A stretch of DNA of 64,000 nt from CAVRCA01 sp963719345 (GCA_963719345.1 CAVRCA010000005.1:1-64000); one strand, 5' to 3'; positions 1 to 8,835 are shown, counted from the first letter of the stretch. The notes: generated by a model not told the origin, from the letters alone. Made by a program: numbers and translations.

Positions 1-181
1 CAGACCCAAACACTCCGGCAGCTCCTTCCTGAAGCTGCGATTTCCACTGCGTGATCTGGTTGGGGTGGACATCGAATTGCTGCGCCAGATCGGCGAGCGT
101 CCTCTCGCCCTTGATGGCGGCCAGCGCCACTTTCGCCTTAAAGGCCGGTGTGTGGTTCCGGCGCGGTCGTCTGCTCATCAT
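1..181 (-). CDS. IS3-family transposase OrfA (partial, runs off the window)
   Basis: Read on the minus strand, this encodes the N-terminal helix-turn-helix subunit of an IS3-type transposase, which binds the element ends. The product starts MMSRRPRRNHTPAFKAKVAL and continues with an ERTLADLAQQFDVHPNQITQ helix-turn-helix, then leaves the window. An AGGAGAG ribosome-binding site lies just before a tandem ATGATG start at 181-176. The element end must fall between about 190 and 260, where homology to a different gene begins. The rest of the element lies outside the window, so I cannot tell whether it is intact. Confidence 0.85.
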   Translation of the reverse strand, partial: MMSRRPRRNHTPAFKAKVALAAIKGERTLADLAQQFDVHPNQITQWKSQLQEGAAGVFGS

Positions 182-258
182 CTCTCCTGTTCAACAGCCA
201 TCTTGGCTGCCAGCAGGCAGAAATCCCACTTATCCGGTTGCCCAGATTCTCCAGGCCA

Positions 259-851
259 CGTCTGTATTCGGGCAGTTCGGTTTGTTTTACGACCGACGGA
301 AAGGCCACTATAAGGACCTCGGGAAGCCGGCTGCCGAGATCATAAGTGTCCGAGATGTGTTGCAAGCCACTCTAGCGATTGCTCTGCGCCGCCCGAACGA
401 GGCGCGAGGTCGTCCGTCTGACTACCTGAAAGATGACGACAAGTACAAGGAGGTCTTCGAGGCCGAAAAGCTACAAATTACGACTTACCTGAAGTGCGTT
501 CAGGTTGTGCGAGCCGTGGAAGCGTATAAACCGGAAAACGACGAGTATGTAGATCATGCGTTGAACCTACTGTTCTACGTCGCTCTGTGTGCGGCTTGTC
601 GCGTGGTGGGGAATGCCCACGCTCCAGCGAACTTGCTTAACTCAATGAACACGGCAGAGGTCACGCCAGCCCTCCTGGAGGCCTGCTATGATGAAGTCTT
701 CCCGCTATACGCGGGGGCTGGCAAAGACGATAAGGCTGCAAAGAATTCCTCTATGCGGGACCTGCTAGTCTCCTCTCTGGAGAAATCCATTCATGGCAGA
801 ACCAGACCCAAACTCCTATCCGCTACAGGAGACCGCTCGGCGGCGCGATGA
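259..851 (+). pseudogene. C-terminal remnant of an AIPR-type abortive infection protein
   Basis: The frame contains FGLFYDRRKGHYKDLGKP, then an ISVRDVLQATLAIALRRP segment and RPSDYLKDDDKYKEVF. This order matches my memory of the C-terminal half of AIPR (abortive infection phage resistance) proteins. Such proteins are usually 550-700 residues. Only about 195 are left here, and the frame runs straight out of the IS3 element, so the N-terminal half was lost at the insertion. The natural start is gone; the open frame upstream of about 259 is IS antisense sequence. The family call is from memory of the motif order. Confidence 0.6.
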
Positions 852-978
852 GGTAATCCGCCGAATGGCAAACACTCCACCGCAGCACCGATCTAATCAG
901 GGTAACTCCCGAGAGAAGGGAGAGAAAGCTGCCGTCGGTCCGAAGCCTCGGAAATGCGGCGATCCCGCCAAGTCTTAG
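793..978 (+). CDS. Small conserved-looking protein (61 aa) following the AIPR remnant
   Basis: A 61-residue product, MAEPDPNSYPLQETARRRDE, with a basic helix (ARRRDEVIRRMANTPP) and a polar lysine-rich tail. A GGAGAAA ribosome-binding site precedes the ATG by about 9 bases. The gene overlaps the end of the AIPR remnant by 59 bases, as if translationally coupled. A terminator-like hairpin overlaps its stop codon. The ARRRDEVIRRM...NTPP pattern resembles short hypothetical proteins of Alphaproteobacteria. I cannot assign a function. Confidence 0.55.
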   Translation: MAEPDPNSYPLQETARRRDEVIRRMANTPPQHRSNQGNSREKGEKAAVGPKPRKCGDPAKS

Positions 979-990
979 AGCGGGATTTCT
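962..990 (+). terminator. Rho-independent terminator-like hairpin
   Basis: ATCCCGC (962-968) and GCGGGAT (980-986) form a 7-bp perfect stem with an 11-base loop, followed by TTCTTCT. It overlaps the stop codon of the 61-residue gene and would end the AIPR transcript. Confidence 0.6.
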
Positions 991-1015
991 TCTGCTTGCT
1001 TGTCAGGAGGCAAAT

Positions 1016-1081
1016 ATGGTCCCGAGGATCCGGGTCCTGGCCTCCCCGTCCGTCATCAGAGACGAAGCGGTATCAAGCTGA
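1016..1081 (+). pseudogene. 5' end of a gene truncated by the IS1595 element
   Basis: A textbook AGGAGG lies six bases before ATG at 1016. The frame reads MVPRIRVLASPSVIRDEA and then hits a stop at 1079-1081, where homology to the neighbouring IS1595 transposase begins. I read it as the first ~18 codons of an unidentified gene whose remainder was lost at the insertion. It is too short for a family call and could be a chance frame. Confidence 0.35.
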
Positions 1082-1082
1082 G

Positions 1083-1709
1083 CGACAAGAATGGCTTCAA
1101 GGTTGCGGCAGAAACCGATGCCACGTGGTGCGAGCGCACCTTAACTCCAACCCTCGACCAAGAGAGAACACCGCTTTCTTGCCCACTTCGCCGATGTAGG
1201 CGGAACTGCGCTGGCTCTGGCGCCGGTTCCGGTCCTTGCCGCCGATGATGTCTCGTCGGCTCAACCGTCTTGCCTTGGCCTCCGATCGGGGTCGGCGAAA
1301 GCTCCCGCATTCCCTCTCTGATGCGGCGCGCCATAAACCACGCCGTCTTGTAGGGCAGGCCAAGCATCCGGCCGAGCTGGTGCGCGCTCATGCCTTTCTT
1401 GCTGCTGCAAAGCAGGTGCGTGGCGAGGAACCATTTGGTCAGCGGGATATGCGACCGCTCGTAGATCGTGCCTACGGCTGCCGTGAACTTCTTTCGGCAG
1501 TCCTTGCAGTGATACCAGCCCGGACCCATCGACTTGCCGCCCAGAACTCTCACCCGGTCAAACCCACGGCAGAACGGACAGTACGGGCGATTCGGCCATC
1601 GGATCGCCTCAAAGTGCGCCCGCGCCGCTTCCGGATCAGTGAAGATCGAACTCGTGAGATCGTTCGCGCACGGCATGGCTTGCTCCGTCAATGGAACAAA
1701 TAATGCCAT
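1083..1709 (-). pseudogene. IS1595-family transposase, frameshifted and truncated
   Basis: The minus strand encodes the N-terminal half of an IS1595-type transposase: a zinc ribbon (CPFC near the start, CKDCRKKFTAAVGTIYERS later), then PLTKWFLATHLLCSSKKGMS and a helix-turn-helix with YKTAWFMARRIREGM. Near 1265 the frame breaks, and DIIGGKDRNRR followed by AYIGEVGKKAVFSL continues in another frame. A later shift gives SHHVASVSAATLKPFL. The C-terminal catalytic part is missing. Two starts are possible, 1709 (MALFVPLTEQ) and 1676 (MPCANDLTSS). The element is dead. Confidence 0.8.
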
Positions 1710-2105
1710 GCCGGGCGCGTTCAGCCAAGGTGATAGTCCCCCCTGCAGCAAGGCCGCCCGGGCGAGGGCCTGCCGCCGGTAGGCGGTCATGATCGGCTGG
1801 CTTGCCGATCCGCCCGGGGACGGATCACCTCGATACCGGGAGTGCTCGCTGAGCAGCCGGGGGCGGCGGCGATGGCTCAGCCGAGGCGGGTATGACTCGG
1901 ATTCCTGAGCACCTCGATCCGGTCGCGAGCGACGCTGACAGCCATCAGTCCGAGAGACGCTGATTGATCGTCGAGGCGACCATGGTCGGGACAGCTCGTA
2001 GCTGTGCCGCTTCCCCAGTATGCGATAATGCCGCGCGTGCGCGCCCCTCACCGTCAGGTCGGTGGAACGGGCGCCAGAGCGACTGTGGGAGGAATTCAAC
2101 GCCAG
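1710..2105. other. Non-coding stretch after the IS1595 remnant
   Basis: About 400 bases with no protein I recognise in any frame. The long minus-strand open frame through here has arginine/serine-rich, low-quality codon content typical of antisense GC-rich sequence. The last 30 bases hold the GGAGGAAT ribosome-binding site of the aldolase gene. Confidence 0.5.
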
Positions 2106-2855
2106 ATGAACACCATCAAAGACGCCATCAAATCAGGTAAAACTGTCGTCGGGACCGCCGGGGCTCCGAACGTAGACGTGTCGATCCTGGCCGACGCCGG
2201 GTTCGACTTCCTGCTGTTCGACACCCAGCACTCCCCTTGGGAGATCAAGCAGCTGCAGCCGTCGATCCAGGCGATGCCCGGCAAGCAGGCGGCGCCGGTG
2301 GTGCGCGTCGCCGCTAACCAGGCCGACCAGATCTGCTTCGCGCTCGATGCCGGGGCGCGCGGCATTATCGTTCCGATGGTCAACACCCGCCCGGAGGCAG
2401 AGGCCGCCGTGCGCGCCTGCCGCTACTACCCGCTTGGCAACCGCAGCAACGCCGGGGTACGCGGCGAGTGGGGCGAGTTCAAGAACTACCGCGATTACAT
2501 GGATGCCGTGAACAACGAACTCGTTATCATGCCGATGATCGAGACCAATCAGGCGCTGGAGAATCTCGACGCCATCGCCTCGGTCCCGGGTGTCGATGTC
2601 CTGCTTATCGGCCCATCCGACCTGTCGATCGAGCTAGGGGTGCCGCTCGACTACGGGTGCGACACCTATCAGCGAGCGCTCGATAAGATCGCGGCAACCG
2701 CCGCGAAGCACGGCGTCACCGCCGGGATGTATTTCATCCCGCCCGGGATGGACCCGAACTTCTTCGTCCAGAAGGGGTTCAAGTTCTTCACCATGCCCTG
2801 GGGCCCCTGGGCGCAGGCTGGGATTCAGAACGCCCTGGCCGGGATCAAGCGCTAA
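2106..2855 (+). CDS. HpcH/HpaI-type aldolase (2-oxo-3-hydroxy acid aldolase)
   Basis: A 249-residue class II pyruvate aldolase of the HpcH/HpaI/citrate-lyase-beta fold, which cleaves 4-hydroxy-2-oxo acids to pyruvate (or an analogue) plus an aldehyde. The family's active-site positions are visible: the His in FDTQHSPWE (about 45), Arg in APVVRVA, the metal-binding Glu in MPMIETNQ and Asp in LIGPSDLS. Length is normal for the family. ATG 2106 was chosen because GGAGGAAT sits 11 bases upstream; the open frame extends further but without family similarity. It stands alone in front of an oxidoreductase and a dioxygenase, suggesting a small catabolic set. The exact substrate cannot be inferred. 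Confidence 0.88.
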   Translation: MNTIKDAIKSGKTVVGTAGAPNVDVSILADAGFDFLLFDTQHSPWEIKQLQPSIQAMPGKQAAPVVRVAANQADQICFALDAGARGIIVPMVNTRPEAEAAVRACRYYPLGNRSNAGVRGEWGEFKNYRDYMDAVNNELVIMPMIETNQALENLDAIASVPGVDVLLIGPSDLSIELGVPLDYGCDTYQRALDKIAATAAKHGVTAGMYFIPPGMDPNFFVQKGFKFFTMPWGPWAQAGIQNALAGIKR

Positions 2856-3304
2856 CCACCGTCGACGCGGACGGTCCGGCGAACGGCTGGATCGTCCGGC
2901 GTGCGCCACTGATCAGTCGTTCCGCCACGCCGACGCGGGAATGCGTCAACATCGAGGTCGTGTCCGAGCCCGGCACGCCCGGATCGTGCAGTGCTGAGCC
3001 GACAACAGACAGCTCGGCGCGCCACCGTTTCGGGCTGGGCGGCAATGTTCTCTCATGGCTTGAAAGGGCCGGGTCCGGCCAGCGGGTCAATCGCGCCACG
3101 TAGCCGGTCGCTTTCCTGCCACGCCGCGCGTAGTGGGTGGCCGCTGAACGGCCTCTCATTTGACGCTGATCCTGCCGTGACGTTCATTGCCACACCCTTG
3201 CTGCTCGCAGCCGATCCCGAATTGGTCGTCTCGACCCACCAAATCTTGTCGTGGCGACTTCAGGCAGCATGGGAAGCATGACATCAAACCGGAACGGAGC
3301 AGCC
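2856..3304. other. Intergenic stretch with a possible coding remnant
   Basis: About 450 bases between the aldolase and the FAD enzyme. A plus-strand frame ending at 3281 closes with DPAVTFIATPLLLAADPELV and THQILSWRLQ, which reads more like protein than noise. It could be the tail of a lost gene, but I cannot name it. The final bases contain the CGGAGC ribosome-binding site for the next gene. Confidence 0.35.
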
Positions 3305-4414
3305 ATGCGGGTTCTGATCGTGGGCGCGGGCGTCATCGGCACGTCGATCGCATATCAACTCGCGGCGAGAGGCGCCGGTGTAGTGGTCCTTGAGCGCAAT
3401 TCCGTCGCCTGCGCCGCCTCAGGGAAATCGGGCGGCTTCCTGGCCCTTGACTGGTGCGATGGCACGCCCCTCATGGCCCTCGCCCGCCGGAGCTTCGCGC
3501 TGCATGCCGAACTCGCCAGGTCGCTGGAGGGCGACTGGGGCTATCGCCGTATGACCACCTATGCCGGTGATGTGCGCCAGTCCCCAGCCCCGGCGCTCGG
3601 CGCCGAGACAGGATGGATCTCGCCGGACGTCGCGATCGCCGGGCAAATTGGCTCCCCCGCCACAACGGCGCAGGTGCATCCGGAGGCGTTTACGATCGGC
3701 ATGATGCGGGCCGCGGAAGCGCGGGGAGCTGAGCTCCTTCTGGGCGAGACGGAGGGACTGCTGCGCCGGGACGGCGTCGTCGTTGGCGTGTTGTTCAATG
3801 GCAAGGCGCTGGAAGCTGATGCCGTCGTCATTGCTATGGGGCCGTGGTCGATACTGGCGGCGGAATGGCTAAAGCTGCCCCCGGTGTTCGGCCTGAAGGG
3901 TCACAGCCTCATTTTCCAAACCGGCGCGACGATCCCTCCGGAAGCATTGTTTCTCGAGTATGCGGAGCCGGGCGGTTTCATGCTCTCACCGGAAGTGTTC
4001 CCACGCGCCGATGGCACGACCTATGTGTGCGGCATCTCAAGCGAGTCCTCCCTCCCCATAGATCCAGGCCTTGTCGCCCCTGATGCCGGGGCGATCGACC
4101 AGCTGAAAGCGGTTTGCGCTCGCATCTCCCCGGTCCTGGCAAAGGCTCCCGTCCTCGCCAGCCAGGCGTGCTTCCGCCCCGTGACGGCGGACGGACTGCC
4201 CCTGATCGGCGCCGTTCCGGGAATCAAAGGCGCCTATGTAGCGACGGGTCACAGTGTGTGGGGCATCCTGAATGCCCCGGCGACGGGTGAGGCCATGGCT
4301 GAGCTGATCCTGGACGGGGCGGCGCGCTCGACCGATCTCTCACCCTTCGATCCCGCGCGCCTCGCTGCTCTTGATCCCGATCGCGTCTCGATCACCCGCA
4401 GGCTTGGGCGATAA
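3305..4414 (+). CDS. FAD-dependent oxidoreductase, DAO family
   Basis: A 369-residue flavoenzyme of the D-amino-acid oxidase/glycine oxidase (DAO) fold. The Rossmann dinucleotide-binding motif VLIVGAGVIGTSIAYQLA lies at residues 3-20, followed by a Glu that would bind the ribose (VVVLERN). CFRPVTADGLPLIGAVPG near 300-315 and YVATGHSVWGILNAPATG near 325-340 are the typical C-terminal FAD-contact region. ATG 3305 was chosen because the Rossmann strand begins at once and GGAG lies about 8 bases upstream. The substrate is probably a secondary or tertiary amine or amino acid, by family inference only. It lies downstream of the aldolase in the same direction. Confidence 0.88.
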   Translation: MRVLIVGAGVIGTSIAYQLAARGAGVVVLERNSVACAASGKSGGFLALDWCDGTPLMALARRSFALHAELARSLEGDWGYRRMTTYAGDVRQSPAPALGAETGWISPDVAIAGQIGSPATTAQVHPEAFTIGMMRAAEARGAELLLGETEGLLRRDGVVVGVLFNGKALEADAVVIAMGPWSILAAEWLKLPPVFGLKGHSLIFQTGATIPPEALFLEYAEPGGFMLSPEVFPRADGTTYVCGISSESSLPIDPGLVAPDAGAIDQLKAVCARISPVLAKAPVLASQACFRPVTADGLPLIGAVPGIKGAYVATGHSVWGILNAPATGEAMAELILDGAARSTDLSPFDPARLAALDPDRVSITRRLGR

Positions 4415-4548
4415 AACGGACCATGGCAGTGAACCTCGCACGAAGGAGCCCCGAAGTGCGGTGACTCGCGTTCTTGGGCGTTGCGGTCAATCCTTACTAG
4501 TCCGATCTGACGTCCGCGTCGTTCGCCTCCGGCACTGGTGCGGAGTGC

Positions 4549-5430
4549 TCAGTAGGGACGGTCGCCACGCACAAGCATCCGATACAGGCGACGATGCTGG
4601 CTGTGATCGTAGTCGAAGCCAGCTTTATGCAATGAGGCGCGGTCATCGATGATCAGCAGGTCGCCCGGCCTATACTCGTGCGCATAGCAAAACTGCGGCT
4701 GCGTGATCCTGTCAGTCAAATCTTGCAGAAAATCCTGAGTTTCCTCCGGCGACATGCCGGTGACGGTCTCGGTCTTACTTTTATGAAACCACACGGCCTT
4801 GGTGCCGGTCTCCGGATGTGTTCGAACCAAGGGATGCACCGTTGGCGGCTTCTTCGACTCGAGCTGTGCCTTCACGACATCCGGGTTGCCCGTCTTCATG
4901 CGCGCGCTGCTGATCAGCGTATTCGCGGTCTTTGCGTCGGCGATCTTCAGTTTGATATCGTCTGGAAGGGCTTCATAGGCCGCGCGCGAATTGCAAACCG
5001 ATGTCGCGCCACCCCTATCCGGCACGGCCACCGCATACAGCATGGTGAACTTGGGTGGTATTTCCTGGTTGGTGTGGTCGGTGTGCCAGGTGGCATTGGC
5101 GCCGACCTTTGCGGGCTGACCCTTGCTGTCCAGGTGATGGTTGTCGAGCACGCTGATCAGCGGAAATCCGTCAACCAGATAGCGCCGGTTCTGATCCTCC
5201 ATCAGTTCGCCGAACATTTCACCGGCGGCTTGCAACTGGGCTGGGGTGAGATGCTCTTGTCCGCGAATCACAAGAACCACGTTTTCGACGACAGCGTCGT
5301 AGAGTTCCTTCCGCGTCGCGGCGTCGATGGGTTGGGCAAGGTCGATACCGGTGACGATGGCGCCGATCTGCTCCTTGACCTTCGCAATCTTCATGGAGTG
5401 TGCGGGAAGCGTCGACGCGGCTGCGCTCAT
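4549..5430 (-). CDS. TauD/TfdA-family 2-oxoglutarate-dependent dioxygenase
   Basis: A 293-residue non-heme Fe(II)/2-oxoglutarate dioxygenase. The HxD iron ligands are in WHTDHTNQ (about residue 117). The distal His is in DDRASLHKAGFDY near the C-terminus, with the 2-oxoglutarate-binding Arg in HRRLYRMLVRG. RTHPETGTKAVWFHK is the usual core strand pair. AGGAAGAAGG lies 7 bases before the ATG. Family members hydroxylate sulfonates, aryloxyacetates, carnitine precursors or D-enantiomers; the substrate here is unknown. It faces the FAD oxidoreductase tail to tail. A second, only distantly similar TauD gene lies at 56.5 kb. Confidence 0.9.
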   Translation of the reverse strand: MSAAASTLPAHSMKIAKVKEQIGAIVTGIDLAQPIDAATRKELYDAVVENVVLVIRGQEHLTPAQLQAAGEMFGELMEDQNRRYLVDGFPLISVLDNHHLDSKGQPAKVGANATWHTDHTNQEIPPKFTMLYAVAVPDRGGATSVCNSRAAYEALPDDIKLKIADAKTANTLISSARMKTGNPDVVKAQLESKKPPTVHPLVRTHPETGTKAVWFHKSKTETVTGMSPEETQDFLQDLTDRITQPQFCYAHEYRPGDLLIIDDRASLHKAGFDYDHSQHRRLYRMLVRGDRPY

Positions 5431-6096
5431 GATTGGCCCTTCTTCCTCAATCTACGGATTGCGGACGATGTCGGTGGCACTTCGCAACCGCAGAAACTCA
5501 CTCCCATCCAAAGGATCGGCCGAATGCTCGGGTCTATCAAGTGGCGATACTCGGATCATGAGCGATGGCGTCCGCCGCCAGGCAAGGCACCTGCTTGGGA
5601 CCGGCAACGCAGTCCCGGCAAAGATCAGTGGATGCAGATGTCGCGTGCGGCCTGATTTACCCCTTCGTCGAGCCTCGCACCCGGCCCCGACATCCCCCTG
5701 GATGAAATCCATCCAGCCGCTTCAGCCGTCGTCCGCAGACGCTGACGGACGACCGCTTTTCGGGGTCCTACATCCGGTGCCTGACTGACCGCTATGGGTC
5801 GGGTGCTGCCCGCGGACGAAACGCTTGGCAGGCCACAACGTCGCGCCGCTAAGACGCGTGCGAGCGGTGCCCCTCGAGCTGCCTGAGTGTTCGGGCCTTC
5901 GCCGCTTAGGCCTTCGACAAAAGGCATGCCCGCAGACAGACCCGGCACCTGGGGCTCCGGTCACCGTGGCCTCCACATCTTCTGGTTGCATTCTCACGTA
6001 TTCGTGAGTATGACCATCCCATTGATCTTCATCGTCTGCTTACCCTTCGGGCCTCGCGCCCGGTTTGTTTCACCGCGAATTGCCGAGGATGCTTTC
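5431..6096. other. Long intergenic region upstream of the CtrA-like gene
   Basis: About 670 bases between divergent genes (TauD on minus, response regulator on plus). No frame gives a recognisable protein. It could hold promoters for both genes, but I see no convincing -35/-10 pair and no TTAA-N7-TTAA CtrA site. Confidence 0.5.
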
Positions 6097-6828
6097 ATGC
6101 GTGTGCTTGTGGCTGAAGACGACCTCACCGTGGCCGCCGGCCTCGAGCTCCTCCTCAAGTCGGCCGGGATCGTCAGCGACCGGGCGGACAATGGCGAGGA
6201 AGCTCTGGAGCTGGCCCGCCACTACGACTACGACCTCGTCATCCTCGCGCTGAACCTCCTGGATATGGACGGCTCGGAGGTGGTCCGGCGCATGCGCACC
6301 GGGCGCATCGACACCCCCGTCATTGGGCTTGCGGGCGTGAACAAGGCGGCGCTGCGGGTGCAAGCCTTGCAAGCGGGCGCCGACGACGTGGTGACCAAGC
6401 CGCTCGACAAGGCCGAGCTGCTGGCGCGGGTGAGTGCCGTGGTCCGGCGCGACAAGGGCTTCAGCCAAGCCAGCCTGCGGGTCGGCCCGCTGTCGCTCGA
6501 CCTCGATAGCCACGAGGTAAATGTCCAAGAGCGCCGGCTGTCCTTGACCGGCAAGGAGTATTCTCTTCTCGAGCTACTGGTCCTGCGCCGCGGCATGGTG
6601 GTGACCAAGGAAGCGTTCCTCAACCACCTCTACGGCGGGATGGACGAGCCGGAGGCCAAGATCATCGACGTGTTCGTCTGCAAACTTCGCCGCAAGCTCG
6701 CCGAGGCCGGAGCTTCCGACCTGATCGGCACCGTGTGGGGGCGGGGCTACATGATCCGGGCGGGGACCGAAGCCGACCGCAACGCGCCCGGCCAGGCCGA
6801 GGTGGGAGCGCTGCTCGAAGCGGCCTAG
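6097..6828 (+). CDS. CtrA-like OmpR-family response regulator lacking the phosphorylation aspartate
   Basis: A 243-residue paralogue of CtrA, the alphaproteobacterial cell-cycle and motility regulator. The DNA-binding half is strikingly CtrA-like: RLSLTGKEYSLLELLVLRRG, then FLNHLYGGMDEPEAKIIDVF and VCKLRRKLAEAG...GTVWGRGYMIR. The receiver half keeps the acidic pair (EDD at 7-9) and Lys101 (VVTKP). At residue 51, exactly where CtrA has its phospho-accepting Asp, the codon at 6247-6249 is GCG (Ala), and the switch Ser/Thr of CtrA's LILSG is also Ala (IGLAG, residue 79). It therefore probably works without phosphorelay input, or as a competitor of true CtrA. ATG 6097 follows GAGGA with normal spacing; an in-frame upstream extension looks non-coding. 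Confidence 0.9.
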   Translation: MRVLVAEDDLTVAAGLELLLKSAGIVSDRADNGEEALELARHYDYDLVILALNLLDMDGSEVVRRMRTGRIDTPVIGLAGVNKAALRVQALQAGADDVVTKPLDKAELLARVSAVVRRDKGFSQASLRVGPLSLDLDSHEVNVQERRLSLTGKEYSLLELLVLRRGMVVTKEAFLNHLYGGMDEPEAKIIDVFVCKLRRKLAEAGASDLIGTVWGRGYMIRAGTEADRNAPGQAEVGALLEAA

Positions 6829-6955
6829 CCGGATCGATAGAAGTCGACCCTAGAGGTCCTCCTTCGCGCGGTTCGGCCGGCCCAAAATCGGCCCGAAGCA
6901 CAAGCGGATCTCGAGACAGCCTTGTCGAAACCGGTGTTTGGCGGAGCCGTCCGGT

Positions 6956-7648
6956 TCAGTAGTTGTCGTGCAGCCGCACCCAGCTCATGGTGCCGGCGCT
7001 CTCGTTGCGGCCCTTGGGGACGAGATCGAGCCAGTTGAGCGCGCCCATCAGTAGCTCGGCGCCGCGATGATAGGTCGAGTAGCTGTGGAAGATGGCGCCG
7101 CCGTCGTCCTTCACGAAGATGCTGGTGCCGAACATGTCCGGGCTGTCCCTGATCACCGTGCCGTAATTGTAGATCGCACGGCCGGCGGCGAGGTCCTCGG
7201 GCGTGAACGACACGTCGAAATCGAAGTTGAAGTCGCTGCCGTGCGAGGAGACCCAGGGGAACGTCCAGCCCATGCGGTCCTTGACCTCCTCGATCCGCCG
7301 AAGCGGCACGCGCGAGACCGCGGCGAACGACAGGTCGGCATGCTCGAAGTGCTGCCGCGCCGCGTCGACATGGTCGGCGATGAACGAGCAGCCGCGACAG
7401 ATATGGTCCGAGCCCGGCGTCAGCATGAAATGGTAAATGGCGAGCTGGCTGCGGCCACGGAACAGGTCGCCGAGCGTGCATTCGCCCTCGGGTCCTTCGA
7501 AGACATAGGGCTTCTCAATCTTGACCCAGGGCAGCTGCCGGCGCTCGTCGCGGAGGGCGTCGAGTTCATGAGTGATGGCGCGCTCCTTGGCGAGAAGCGC
7601 CTTGCGGGCAGCAAGCCACTCTTCGCGCGAAACGATTGCATGGTTCAC
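6956..7648 (-). CDS. DUF899 thioredoxin-like family protein
   Basis: A 230-residue cytosolic protein of the DUF899 family, which has a thioredoxin-like fold. The signature is visible: LPWVKIEKPYVFEGPEG, then a redox-type CRGC (SDHICRGCSFIADHVD), GWTFPWVSSHGSDFNFDF and the end segment FHSYSTYHRGAELLMGALNW. Translation starts at GTG (7648) with AAGGAG seven bases upstream. Family members are widespread in soil proteobacteria. A role in redox or detoxification is usually supposed, but the function is not established. Confidence 0.88.
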   Translation of the reverse strand: MNHAIVSREEWLAARKALLAKERAITHELDALRDERRQLPWVKIEKPYVFEGPEGECTLGDLFRGRSQLAIYHFMLTPGSDHICRGCSFIADHVDAARQHFEHADLSFAAVSRVPLRRIEEVKDRMGWTFPWVSSHGSDFNFDFDVSFTPEDLAAGRAIYNYGTVIRDSPDMFGTSIFVKDDGGAIFHSYSTYHRGAELLMGALNWLDLVPKGRNESAGTMSWVRLHDNY

Positions 7649-8161
7649 GGGCAGTCTCCTTTGCCTATCGGTTCAATGCGTGCCCACGGGCGGCCGGACG
7701 CGAGCTTCAACCAGGCGACAGGTGTTTACTGCTGAACAGATTGCCATTCCGGTTCCGCTCGATTGTCGCCGTTGCCGGCCGCTGCAGGATCGAGGGGACG
7801 TAAGGCGAGGCGGGAGCCGAATGAGAGTGACAAATACGACGGGATTTTGATCGACCCACTGATCCCGGCTGCGGCCGGGCGTTCAGCGGACCTATGGCAA
7901 TTTGCTCCCAGGCCCGATCGCCCCAGCGGCAGGGATGCCAAATCGGCCCGCTCGGGCCGGCCAAAATACAAGCGTATTCAGCCCTTTAAAGCTTGGGGGT
8001 TATTCGGGGCAGTCTCAAGCTCCGGAGACAATCCGCTCTCCGGAGAGAGATTTGGTCCCTCGTTGCGCCCGCGAAGTATAAAGCCCGCAGCGGAAATGTG
8101 CGCCACACAGGCGCTTCCTCGGCCCGGCTGTCTGGGCGGAGAATGGTTGGCGGGGATGGAC
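7649..8161. other. Intergenic region between DUF899 and tRNA-Gly
   Basis: About 510 bases without a convincing gene. It holds two copies of the self-complementary CTCCGGAG near 8030 and 8057, which could pair as a hairpin. The region from 8000 on would be the 3' flank of the minus-strand tRNA gene. Confidence 0.45.
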
Positions 8162-8236
8162 TGGAGCGGGCGAAGGGATTCGAACCCTCGACCCCAACCT
8201 TGGCAAGGTTGTGCTCTACCCCTGAGCTACGCCCGC
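8162..8236 (-). tRNA. tRNA-Gly (anticodon GCC)
   Basis: On the minus strand a complete cloverleaf folds. The acceptor stem is GCGGGCG/CGCCCGC (8230-8236 with 8166-8172), the anticodon stem-loop is CAACC-TTGCCAA-GGTTG, the T arm contains GGGTTCGAATCCC, and the 3' CCA is encoded at 8162-8164. The anticodon GCC reads GGC and GGU glycine codons. The gene sits about 95 bases from the edge of the transposon cluster. Confidence 0.97.
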
Positions 8237-8379
8237 ACTCCCGTCAGGGCGCGCCTTCTAATCGGGTTCGACCGTCTTTGCAAGATGCTGTCTTGGTTCG
8301 TATCCGGTCACGCCAGCGGTTCATGCCAGATCTAGAGGGTGTTATGTACTTTCGCGAGGCTTGGGCTTAATGGGAATGA

Positions 8380-8835
8380 ATGTGTCCCGCCCCGCTTCGC
8401 AAGCCCTATCCGTCTGACGTCAGCGACGAGGAGTGGTCGCTGGTTGTCCCGTATGTGACCCTGATGACCGAGGCGGCCCCCCAGCGCGATCACGCCTTGC
8501 GGGAGCTGTTCAACGCCCTTCGCTACGTGATCCGCTACGGTATCGCCTGGCGCGCCATGCCGAACGACTTCCCACCTTGGGCTGCGGTGTATCAGCAATC
8601 CCAACGCTGGCTGGCGTCGGGGTGCTTTGAGGCCCTGGCGCAGGACCTTCGCGCCCTGCTGCGCTTGGCCGCCGGTCGGCCAGAGGAGCCGACGGCGGCC
8701 ATCATCGACAGCCGCACCCTGCGCTCGACGCCAGAGAGCGGCACCCGCGCCGGCTACGACGGCGCCAAGCGCAAGCGCGGGTCGAAGGTGCATATGGCCG
8801 TTGACACGCTCGGACACCTGCTTGCCCTGCACGTC
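8380..8835 (+). pseudogene. IS5-type transposase, N-terminal part (interrupted)
   Basis: The N-terminal portion of an IS5-family transposase: YPSDVSDEEWSLVVPYV, a DUF4096-type domain with YVIRYGIAWRAMPNDFPPW, and the first catalytic-core strand IIDSRTLRSTPESG followed by AKRKRGSKVHMAVDTLG. It stops at the IS21 insertion point. Joined directly to the downstream part across the duplication, the frame is off by one base, so the copy was either already frameshifted or used frameshifting. Confidence 0.85.
8831..8835 (+). repeat. Target-site duplication of the IS21-type element, left copy
   Basis: ACGTC at 8831-8835 is repeated at 11037-11041 and brackets the nested element exactly. Confidence 0.65.

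Noticed and set aside
1710..2099. Upstream extension of the IS1595 transposase frame
   Set aside because: Arg/Ser-rich shadow sequence; the conserved protein begins at 1709 or 1676.
5887..6096. In-frame upstream extension of the CtrA-like gene
   Set aside because: CtrA begins with MRVL at the receiver strand, a ribosome-binding site precedes 6097, and the extension lacks similarity.
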